Source: IMCC45349 sp047219225
GTDB lineage: Bacteria > Bacteroidota > Bacteroidia > Flavobacteriales > Flavobacteriaceae
Assembly: GCF_047219225.1 (NCBI RefSeq)
Contig: NZ_CP178208.1
Location: 1,922,001 to 1,986,000 of the forward strand
DNA length: 64,000 nucleotides
Direction: 5' to 3'
The translations under genes and the position numbers were made by a program. Below, one piece after another: positions 54,055 to 60,812 of the stretch. The notes under the pieces were generated by a model. The model did not search any database and had not been told where the DNA came from. It was given only the letters and a program-made list of their open reading frames with translations. Numbering within the stretch: position 1 is the stretch's first letter; each line of letters begins with the position of its first letter.

Positions 54055-54369
54055 ATGTCAGTTGACGAATCAAAAATATTTCTTAAAAAAATAGATTTCA
54101 CTTTAGATGAGTGGGTTTATAGAGGTTTATTATTAGGCTTTGATAAAGATGTTTTAAAAGAACTTTATTTAAGTACAGAGCATCAAGTTGACACAAAATT
54201 CGACGCACAATATGTTCATTTATTTACTGATGACGAAAATAAGTTGATTACAGATTTTCTTTTAATGTTAAATAATTTAGATGGTCATAAGTTTGAAAAC
54301 TTAAAACTAGCTATTGAAATTACTTTACGAAAAAAGAAATCCAAAAGTCTTTTTCAGAATTTAAGTTAG
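54055..54369 (+). CDS. Cassette 8: small acidic protein of unknown function
   Basis: 104 aa on the plus strand, soluble and mostly helical, with no recognised family. Its 3' end overlaps the convergent gene at 54320-54637 by 50 nt. One of the few cassette genes against the array direction. Confidence 0.6.
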   Translation: MSVDESKIFLKKIDFTLDEWVYRGLLLGFDKDVLKELYLSTEHQVDTKFDAQYVHLFTDDENKLITDFLLMLNNLDGHKFENLKLAIEITLRKKKSKSLFQNLS

Positions 54370-54637
54370 CGTGATACATAATTCCGCTTAATTTAACTCT
54401 GATTGAGTCTTTATCAATATTCATTTTATAGTCATACTGATTAAAGTTAGAGATAACATCTATTGCTTCATCCATATTTTTAAAATATACGCAATATCTG
54501 TTTTCAATTTCTTTGCATTGTTCGTAAACATCAAATTCAAACGTAAAATTATTAATTCGTTTTAGTTTTTGATTTTCAACCAATATAAAATATTCGGTAT
54601 CTATTATAATTTGTTCTTTTCGGCTTATTTCTTTCAT
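54320..54637 (-). CDS. Cassette 8: small protein of unknown function
   Basis: 105 aa with a regular strand-helix alternation (QIIIDTEYFILVENQKLKRINNFTFEFDVY) and no signal peptide. It overlaps the 3' end of the gene on the other strand. The pair might be a convergent toxin-antitoxin-like unit, but nothing in the sequences proves it. Confidence 0.6.
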   Translation of the reverse strand: MKEISRKEQIIIDTEYFILVENQKLKRINNFTFEFDVYEQCKEIENRYCVYFKNMDEAIDVISNFNQYDYKMNIDKDSIRVKLSGIMYHANLNSEKDFWISFFVK

Positions 54638-54910
54638 GTATTAAAGATATTATTAAGTTCATTTACGTAATTCAGCCGATGCGTTAACACCGACTGAATG
54701 TTTTTAAAACAGCAACAAGTAAACTATTGCTAGTTCAATTAAGGATAATTTCAAGGAGAAATCACCATACTTAATTTTCATAGTAAATGAACGTGTTGTA
54801 TGCCCTATTAACTGGACTCGGGCTGTTTTACCACACAGAGAATTTTTGTTCAAGCGAGATTCTCTGTGTTTACTGTAAATAAACTCGCTTGATAAGTGTG
54901 TCTTAAATGA
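54638..54910. other. Structured gene-free segment of cassette 8
   Basis: 270 bp with nested inverted repeats: ACACAGAGAAT / ATTCTCTGTGT (54833-54869), CAAGCGAG / CTCGCTTG (54851-54891) and GTGTGTC-N6-GACACAC (54896-54915), the last reaching into the attC-like arm. A structured RNA or a regulatory region is possible. Confidence 0.5.
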
Positions 54911-55046
54911 CACACAACGGTCTCGGCTATGAGTAGTTGCGTGGTTTAGCACTTAACTTTGCAAGTACACACCAAGCTGAAAATCCGCGAGGATTTTCAG
55001 AAGTAGGCGAGAGCAAGCAATTACTTATAGCCATTGTTGGGCATAG
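54911..55046 (-). repeat. attC-like site between cassettes 7 and 8 (subfamily C)
   Basis: Left arm CACACAAC pairs with GTTGTGTG at 54037. Right arm GTTGGGCATA. Stem GGCTATGAGTAGTTG / CAATTACTTATAGCC. Nearly identical to 55984. Confidence 0.87.
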
Positions 55047-55050
55047 TTTT

Positions 55051-55965
55051 TTAATTCGATGTATAAGAATTTATCAACTGACCTTTTTCATCAAAAGTAT
55101 AAAGTCCTTTATTCACTCGATAAGTTGTCCTTTTGTAATTGTTTTGGTCGTTAAATTCATTAGATAATTCATACCTGCCTTTATTTATTAGTTTAAACTC
55201 GTCCAAATTCATTGTCTTATTGTAATGAGCTACAAATAACATTTTGTAATTCACAATTCCGCTGTCGTTAGTGTGAAATTTTATATATTCATTATAAACT
55301 CCATTTGGTATACTTGCAAACGCATCAGCTTGAGCGTTTAATTCCTTTAAAATGTCCGTTTCATTTGTTTGGTATCGAGACGCTTCATTGTAATATTTTC
55401 GATAGCGTTCTGGTATTTCATTTTTCCAACTTTTTGCCCATTTATTAAGTCCGTCAGAGGAATTATAAGAAGAAAGAAATCCATTTTCAAAATGTAGTTC
55501 ATATCCTATCTCTAAAGCAATAAATGAATTAGAATCAGATAGGGATTTATTAAAAATTTCACTCAAAAATTCTTGTGAAAGTGTTTTATGTTTTACTCCA
55601 TTTTTAAGAGTATATTCTATTTCATATGCCCCAAAAACATCTTTGAAAGAGTAATTCACAAGATAGTTATCAATGTCTTTTTGAGTAATAGAATCAATTG
55701 TATCATCAGTTGAAATACAAATTATCTCACTTGTAAATGATTTAAATTCTATACTAAATATATGGTTACTTGAAGTATAATTGGAATAAGTATAAAATTC
55801 TTCCTTATTATAACCAAGAAAATTTAAAATGTTATTAGCAGACATTACTTCTAATTTAATTTCGACTTGTTCATATCCTTTTTCTGTTGGAATAAAAACT
55901 CTTACTCCAGAAGCATATGAATTAATTCCACAAAATAATAATGTTATCAGTAATTTTAATTTCAT
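55051..55965 (-). CDS. Cassette 7: secreted protein of unknown function
   Basis: The 304-aa protein has a signal peptide (residues 1-18). The mature part is Ser/Tyr/Asn-rich and beta-strand-like in its second half (GRYELSNEFNDQNNYKRTTYRVNKGLYTF). No family recognised. Confidence 0.68.
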   Translation of the reverse strand: MKLKLLITLLFCGINSYASGVRVFIPTEKGYEQVEIKLEVMSANNILNFLGYNKEEFYTYSNYTSSNHIFSIEFKSFTSEIICISTDDTIDSITQKDIDNYLVNYSFKDVFGAYEIEYTLKNGVKHKTLSQEFLSEIFNKSLSDSNSFIALEIGYELHFENGFLSSYNSSDGLNKWAKSWKNEIPERYRKYYNEASRYQTNETDILKELNAQADAFASIPNGVYNEYIKFHTNDSGIVNYKMLFVAHYNKTMNLDEFKLINKGRYELSNEFNDQNNYKRTTYRVNKGLYTFDEKGQLINSYTSN

Positions 55966-55983
55966 TTTAATTAGTTTTTAAAT

Positions 55984-56119
55984 TATGCCCAACGGTCTCG
56001 GCTATGAGTAGTTGCGTGGGTTAGCACTTAACTTTGCAAGTACACACCAAACTGAAAATCCGCGAGGATTTTCAGAAGTAGGCGAGAACGAGCAATTACT
56101 TATAGCCATTGTTGTGAGC
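55984..56119 (-). repeat. attC-like site between cassettes 6 and 7
   Basis: Left arm TATGCCCAAC pairs 10/10 with GTTGGGCATA at 55036. Right arm GTTGTGAGC. Interior almost identical to 54911-55046. Confidence 0.88.
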
Positions 56120-56124
56120 AGTTT

Positions 56125-57157
56125 TTATATTCGATTTAGGTTAAACAATTTATAATATTTAAGCATATATTGTTTCGCTAACGAATTCAGTTTAAATTTT
56201 TCGTCCTCCGTACAATTGTCCGTTTCGTAGCTATCTGCGAGTTTAGATATTTTGTCCGAATAGACCGAAAAAAGTTGCATAAATAACGTTGCGTCTTTTT
56301 GTTTTACTTTCTTTTTTGAATGTCCTAAATTGACATTTTCCACTGCTTGCTTTTTATAGTTCTTAAAAAGGTCGTCAGCGTTTTTTTTAAATTCCTCAAT
56401 TATATTTTCCAATTTTTTTCTTATCGATTGGTGAAACCATTTTGTTGTTACATTTTGTGCAAATTGGTGCAATTCCCATAGCTAATTGTAATTGGTTATC
56501 GTTATTTCCACCGCAAAGAGCACATTTTTGCCCATAACGTTTAAAAATTTCTACTTCGTTATTTTCTTTTTCGTATTGTTCAAATTCCGCAATACAATTT
56601 TGACATAAATGTTCTTTTCTCCAAATACCATATCCATAACTTTCTTCATATAAAATTGGAAATATGTTTGTTCCACAACTCGAACAATGAGCCACTTTTC
56701 CGTCGTGAAGATGGTATTTTAGATTCTGTTCGGTCAGGCAACGACTACGCTCCAAAATAAAAAACGATTCTTTTTTTATGTCATAGAAATTTTTTGGGTC
56801 AATTTTGCTTTTAAATTCAACCGCAAGTTCAAAATTATTCTTCATTGAATAATCATAAAGATTTTGCGAAGTAATAATTGCTGTTTTTTCATTCATATAA
56901 CATTTTGTGTGCAAAAAGTCATTGCCGAAAAGAATAGCATTTGGCAAATTGTGTAAAAATTCAAAAGTCTTTTCATTTATGTCTTTACTCCTAAAGGCTA
57001 TTAGGATTGTAATGTTTCTATCAAGTGCTGAAATGGCTTTCTTAAATTCAGATGAAAGCTGAATATATGGCGAGATTATGACAAGAATTTCTTTTGTTGA
57101 AGTTATAAGTTTCAACATCGAATTTGTTATTTCTTCTCTCTTTTTAATGTCTGCCAT
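56125..57157 (-). pseudogene. Cassette 6: PLD-like zinc-ribbon protein, split by a frameshift at an A7 run
   Basis: The upstream frame (57157-56396, 253 aa) has a phospholipase-D-like domain with HxK (LHTKCYMNEKTAIITSQN, about residues 83-100) and two zinc-ribbon pairs (CSSC / CQNC and CALC / CTKC), ending KKKIGKYN and a stop. Removing one A from the run of seven near 56409 joins it to the second open frame, giving KKKLENIIEEFKKNADDLF and a further helical tail of about 90 residues down to 56125. Either the gene is frameshifted or slippage on the A7 run makes two products. PLD-like proteins in this setting are often defence nucleases; that role is inferred. Confidence 0.7.
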
Positions 57158-57173
57158 AATTTTTTCTCAAATT

Positions 57174-57309
57174 GCTCACAACGTGTTTGTATAAGATTAG
57201 TTGCGTTGTTTAAGCAACTAATTTAGCAAATAAAAACCAGATAGAAAGTCCGCGAGGACTTTCGTAAGTAGGCGAGTACTAGCAATTAATTTTATACGGT
57301 GTTGTGCAT
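57174..57309 (-). repeat. attC-like site between cassettes 5 and 6
   Basis: Left arm GCTCACAAC pairs with GTTGTGAGC at 56111. Right arm GTTGTGCAT. Stem GTATAAGATTAGTTGCG / GCAATTAATTTTATAC. Confidence 0.88.
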
Positions 57310-57315
57310 TCGGCT

Positions 57316-57825
57316 TTATTTATTCAAATCAAAGCGTCCAAATTCGATAAGACAATCCTTTCTGTTTTCGGATAATTCAATATAAACTCCAAATTGGTAT
57401 TTCAATTCGTCCATATATTGATTGATTTTATCTAAATCATATTGTTTCTTTCCATTTTTCCACGCCATTTTTATTTCAATTTCGATAAGATTGTCGTGTT
57501 TATCTCTTTTATGCACTATAATATCTGGAAATACAAATCTTGAATTTTCGCCAGATGCCTCATCGGAATTTTCCCAATGAAGTTTTTTACCCATTAAATT
57601 TCCAACATCTTCAATATTTCCATATTCTTCTCTAATTCTATTATATTCAATATCTACATTATAATCCGTTTCCGCAAAATGCTCATTCAAATGCAAAGCC
57701 AATCTGTGAGAAACCGTTCTTTCGTTAATGTCATATTTTTTGTTTAGCAAATATGAGTCAACTTCAAATAGTTTGTCGATAGCTTTGTTCAAGATTTGTC
57801 TTACTGTTTCTTCTGTGTATTCCAA
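57316..57825 (-). CDS. Cassette 5: PD-(D/E)XK nuclease-like protein
   Basis: 169 aa. A PDIIVH segment (about residue 100) is followed at the right distance by IEIEIK, the PD...ExK core of the restriction-endonuclease-like fold. A helix and strand follow (QYMDELKYQFGVYIEL). The start is a TTG at 57825, 1 nt after the stop of the upstream gene. It could be a small nuclease or a nucleic-acid-binding relative. Confidence 0.7.
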   Translation of the reverse strand: MEYTEETVRQILNKAIDKLFEVDSYLLNKKYDINERTVSHRLALHLNEHFAETDYNVDIEYNRIREEYGNIEDVGNLMGKKLHWENSDEASGENSRFVFPDIIVHKRDKHDNLIEIEIKMAWKNGKKQYDLDKINQYMDELKYQFGVYIELSENRKDCLIEFGRFDLNK

Positions 57826-57826
57826 T

Positions 57827-58270
57827 TTATTTCTTTATATCAATTGGTTCACCTAATTTATATCCATTTGAAGTTTTGATGCAATCTAAAAAGTCAAGTT
57901 TCAGATAAACATTTTCACTATTTTTAATTATGACGTAATATCTTATGTATTCAAAGCTGTCAATCTCGTAAGTTCTATATGGTTCATTAACTTTAAACAA
58001 TTCAAAGTCCGACGCTTTGTAATTTTTCTTACTGAACTCTTCTTGGCTTTCAAGGAAGTTTTCGGTTACCCAATTATCATATTCGCTGGAAGTCATTTCT
58101 GATAACCCTTGGACAAATTCATAACTTGGTACGGACTTTTTAAATAATTCAATATCGTTTTCTTGTAGAGACTTGAAAACATTTTCGGCTAGGATTTCCT
58201 TTGTGTAAAATTCATTTTTTTGGCAAGAAATAATGCTTGTTAAAAAAATCAGAAGTAAGAAGTTTTTCAT
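57827..58270 (-). CDS. Cassette 5: lipoprotein of unknown function
   Basis: The 147-aa protein has a lipobox IISC (about residue 16), then a small domain with paired Glu/Lys-rich helices and a YDNWVTENF segment. First gene of a two-gene cassette, coupled to the nuclease-like gene at 1 nt. Confidence 0.7.
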   Translation of the reverse strand: MKNFLLLIFLTSIISCQKNEFYTKEILAENVFKSLQENDIELFKKSVPSYEFVQGLSEMTSSEYDNWVTENFLESQEEFSKKNYKASDFELFKVNEPYRTYEIDSFEYIRYYVIIKNSENVYLKLDFLDCIKTSNGYKLGEPIDIKK

Positions 58271-58293
58271 TTAGTTCGATGTTTGTTCAGCTG

Positions 58294-58438
58294 ATGCACA
58301 ACGGTTTTGTGTATGATTAGTGGCGTGTTTAAGTACCTAATTTAGTAAATAAAAACCGAATAGAAAATCCGCGAGGATTTTCGTAAGTAGGCGAGAACTA
58401 GCCATTAATTATACACGTTGTTGTACCCAGTTTTTTAT
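58294..58438 (-). repeat. attC-like site between cassettes 4 and 5
   Basis: Left arm ATGCACAAC pairs with GTTGTGCAT at 57301. Right arm GTTGTACCC. Stem GTGTATGATTAGTGGCG / GCCATTAATTATACAC, GAAAATCCGCGAGGATTTTC hairpin inside. Confidence 0.89.
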
Positions 58439-58440
58439 TT

Positions 58441-58908
58441 TCAGATAAAGTCGCTATCAGTCCAAATCAGCCAATTGTTTCCAATTCCAAATATTTCTAT
58501 GAAACTTGAGTCAGATTGATAAAATCCTTTTTCCGTTTGTTTTAAATTCCCACACGTTGTCCAAGTCAGATATAGAGTTCCGATTGGATATTCAGTCCAT
58601 TCTGTTGCGTATTCCACTTCTTTACATTCAGAATCGTTGAGTACAGTAATGAATTTAATTCCGTTTTCTATTAATTCAGTCGATAGAGATTGTTCTAAAT
58701 CGATTGGATAAATTCTTTTTCCCAAATTTGAGTTTACATACTGATTTTCTAAAATCCGATTTGTTAAATTATTCCATTCTGTTTCTTTTTCCGAAAATTG
58801 CTCAATTTTTTCAGTTACGATTTCTTTTCTTTTTTCCTTATTGTCTTTACAAGATAGAAGACTAAAAGTCAGAAGAAAAATCAGAATTTTGGTGTTTAGA
58901 CGGCTCAT
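58441..58908 (-). CDS. Cassette 4: lipoprotein of unknown function
   Basis: The 155-aa protein has a lipobox LLSC (about residue 20), a charged linker (KDNKEKRKEIVTEK) and a small domain with Trp-rich ends (IGTLYLTWTTCGNL and GIGNNWLIWTD). No family recognised. Confidence 0.72.
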   Translation of the reverse strand: MSRLNTKILIFLLTFSLLSCKDNKEKRKEIVTEKIEQFSEKETEWNNLTNRILENQYVNSNLGKRIYPIDLEQSLSTELIENGIKFITVLNDSECKEVEYATEWTEYPIGTLYLTWTTCGNLKQTEKGFYQSDSSFIEIFGIGNNWLIWTDSDFI

Positions 58909-58918
58909 TTCTCAAATT

Positions 58919-59053
58919 GGGTACAACGGGTTTGTATATGGTTTGTTGCGTGGTTTAGCACGTAATTTAGCAAATAAAAACCGAATAGAAAATCCGCGAG
59001 GATTTTCGTAAGTAGGCTAGAACTAGCAATAAATTATATACGGTGTTGGCAAC
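58919..59053 (-). repeat. attC-like site between cassettes 3 and 4
   Basis: Left arm GGGTACAAC pairs 9/9 with GTTGTACCC at 58430. Right arm GTTGGCAAC. The two arms of this one site do not pair with each other beyond CAAC/GTTG. Confidence 0.89.
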
Positions 59054-59059
59054 TGTATT

Positions 59060-59545
59060 TTATGCTATTTTATGGGTTATACTTTTTCCCATATCTTTAA
59101 TTAATTCAGTATGTTTCGGTTCCAATTTTCCGATTTGTCTAATTATTAATGCAATCACAACTCTTAAATCATTTTTTATTACTCTACTTGTGTAATAATA
59201 ATATTGAGTTTCTTTTCCCACTTTAAAAGATTGATAAATAAAATTTTCTCCGATTTCTAAATCTTTATTCGAGACGTAACCACCTTCGTTAACGAACTTG
59301 TCAAATAAAGGTAAGAATTGGTTTTTCAAGTCTTCGATTCCAAAATTGTCAGGTGTTGAAATTTCTTTTCCGTAATTGGTTATAGAAAAGTCGATTTTTT
59401 TATTTTTCGTGCGTGCTCTAAATCGGTCGCTTTCATATTTATTCCACTCTTTGGGTATTTTAATCAGATAAACATTATCAATCATCATTGTATTAAAATC
59501 CGTGTAATTCAGTTCCTCTTTTTTCGAAAAGTTAAATATTCCCAT
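59060..59545 (-). CDS. Cassette 3: soluble protein of unknown function
   Basis: 161 aa from the ATG at 59545 (MGIFNFSKKEELNY). The longer open frame begins inside the attC-like site and is not credible. The middle (LKNQFLPLFDKFVNEGGYVSNKDLEIGENFIYQSF) is strand-helix-strand, as in small PsbP-like or DUF1795-like domains. No clear family. Confidence 0.68.
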   Translation of the reverse strand: MGIFNFSKKEELNYTDFNTMMIDNVYLIKIPKEWNKYESDRFRARTKNKKIDFSITNYGKEISTPDNFGIEDLKNQFLPLFDKFVNEGGYVSNKDLEIGENFIYQSFKVGKETQYYYYTSRVIKNDLRVVIALIIRQIGKLEPKHTELIKDMGKSITHKIA

Positions 59546-59581
59546 TGATTTTTTTTGTGTGTTTAGGTGTTCGTCAATATT

Positions 59582-59717
59582 GTTGCCAACGGTTTTGGCT
59601 ATGATACGTTGCGGAAAAATCCGCAGGATTCTTTCCGCCATAGCCGAAAGATAGTAAATTGCAATGAAATTCCGATAGGAATTTCAGCCGCAATGGATTA
59701 TAGCCGTTGTTGTGCAT
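59582..59717 (-). repeat. attC-like site between cassettes 2 and 3
   Basis: Left arm GTTGCCAAC pairs 9/9 with GTTGGCAAC at 59045. Right arm GTTGTGCAT. Stem GGCTATGATACGTTGCGG / CCGCAATGGATTATAGCC. Confidence 0.9.
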
Positions 59718-59722
59718 AGTAT

Positions 59723-60145
59723 TTATTCAGTTCTTATTTTTTGATTCCAGCTTGATTCGTAATTGTCCAATTTACTTGTACACTTATAATGCAAATAATT
59801 ATCAGATTCAAATTCAAATTCACAAAGAATTCCACCGTTCCGATTGATTTCACGCATAGATTCGTCCATTTCCATTTTCGATTCATCAATTTTTAAAATG
59901 TAATCACATTCGTTAATCCATTCTATAATTTTATAGTCTTTGGTTGATTCCACCGTTTTTCCGTTTCTCTTTACAAGCAAAGAGATTTCAGAGTTATCAA
60001 TTCGAGTGACTTTTTTATTGATATTTTCATTCCCAAGTACAATTTCATAAAAATCTCCTTTTTTAAATTTTTCACAAGCTGATTTTTCAGCACAAGAACT
60101 GAGAAAAATTAGTAGAAAAATATATGTAATTAGCTTGATTTTCAT
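59723..60145 (-). CDS. Cassette 2: lipoprotein of unknown function
   Basis: 140 aa from the ATG at 60145; a start three codons upstream would lie in the core arm. Lipobox LSSC (about residue 18), then a small Cys-containing domain (CEKFKKGDFYEIVLGNENI). No family recognised. Confidence 0.72.
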   Translation of the reverse strand: MKIKLITYIFLLIFLSSCAEKSACEKFKKGDFYEIVLGNENINKKVTRIDNSEISLLVKRNGKTVESTKDYKIIEWINECDYILKIDESKMEMDESMREINRNGGILCEFEFESDNYLHYKCTSKLDNYESSWNQKIRTE

Positions 60146-60148
60146 ATT

Positions 60149-60286
60149 ATGCACAACGGTCTTGTATAACCGTCAGTTACGGGATTAAAGATAATGTTTT
60201 TCGGTAAAGAACTGGCGTTAGCAATTCAGAGTGGATTCGGACGCAGTCGAATCCGCCGTAATTGCGGTTATACATTGTTGTAACAC
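60149..60286 (-). repeat. attC-like site between cassettes 1 and 2 (subfamily B)
   Basis: Left arm ATGCACAAC pairs 9/9 with GTTGTGCAT at 59709. Right arm GTTGTAACAC. Stem GTATAACCGTCAGTTACGG / CCGTAATTGCGGTTATAC. Most recombinase-proximal site. Confidence 0.9.
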
Positions 60287-60290
60287 GTTT

Positions 60291-60662
60291 TTATTTTTTC
60301 GTTTTTATTAATTCAACATATTTTTCGTTAAATGAGTATATCAAAATTCCGATTATTAGAAAGATTGCTTTATTCAATATTTCAGTCAAATTAATTTCAT
60401 CTCCTAAGGCGATTTTTAAAAGTTTAGCCAAGAATGAAATTCCGTGACTTAATATTAATATTATCGCCCAGATTTTAATTCCGATTTTCGCATTTTTATT
60501 TTTTGAGAAAATTAAGAACAATAAAATTCCTTGAATTGCAATAGGAAGAAACGCTATTAAATTTCCGCTTGATAGTCCATAAAAATTCCAACATAACAGT
60601 AGAATTATATATCCGATTAGAGAATATTCGAATGCTTTTTCCTTAAAAATTACTTTCTCCAT
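60291..60662 (-). CDS. Cassette 1: small polytopic membrane protein
   Basis: 123 aa with four hydrophobic segments (about residues 13-28, 35-52, 64-82 and 97-114). It is the cassette next to the recombinase, and so the most recently inserted if the array grows at this end. No family recognised. Confidence 0.72.
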   Translation of the reverse strand: MEKVIFKEKAFEYSLIGYIILLLCWNFYGLSSGNLIAFLPIAIQGILLFLIFSKNKNAKIGIKIWAIILILSHGISFLAKLLKIALGDEINLTEILNKAIFLIIGILIYSFNEKYVELIKTKK

Positions 60663-60677
60663 TTAGTTTGGTCAAAT

Positions 60678-60770
60678 GTGTTACAACGTATGTGTATACT
60701 CCCTAGGGAGTATATTTTTATTATATATACCTAGAAATTATTTCTAGTTTATGAGTATAAACTTACAAAA
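60678..60770 (-). repeat. Candidate attI: non-attC boundary beside the recombinase
   Basis: The cassette 1 arm GTGTTACAAC (60678-60687) is followed by sequence unlike any attC-like site: a 20-bp palindrome TATACTCCCTAGGGAGTATA (60695-60714), a second inverted repeat CTAGAAA-TTA-TTTCTAG (60731-60747) and a repeated GAGTATA word. On the minus strand the boundary reads ATACGTTGTAAC, giving the G|TT core. This is the expected position of the primary insertion site. Confidence 0.72.
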
Positions 60771-60812
60771 TTGTAATTAAACTACTACTGAATCAGATTA
60801 ATATATTTTTGA

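Noticed and set aside
54704..54952. 82-aa minus-strand ORF in cassette 8
   Set aside because: It begins inside the attC-like site and covers the inverted repeats; no protein features.
20581..60286. MITEs or insertion-sequence remnants as the source of the repeated sites
   Set aside because: Terminal bases differ at every copy and pair with the far end of the neighbouring gene unit, not with the other end of the same repeat. No target-site duplications are seen.
20581..60286. Reading the hairpins as Rho-independent terminators
   Set aside because: The T-tract lies 10-12 nt beyond the hairpin and after a variable arm, and the stems are long and interrupted. A terminator effect is possible but cannot explain the arm pairing.
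19561..60770. CRISPR array or phage repeat region
   Set aside because: The repeats are 128-205 bp hairpins spaced by whole genes of very different length, with no short uniform spacers and no cas genes.
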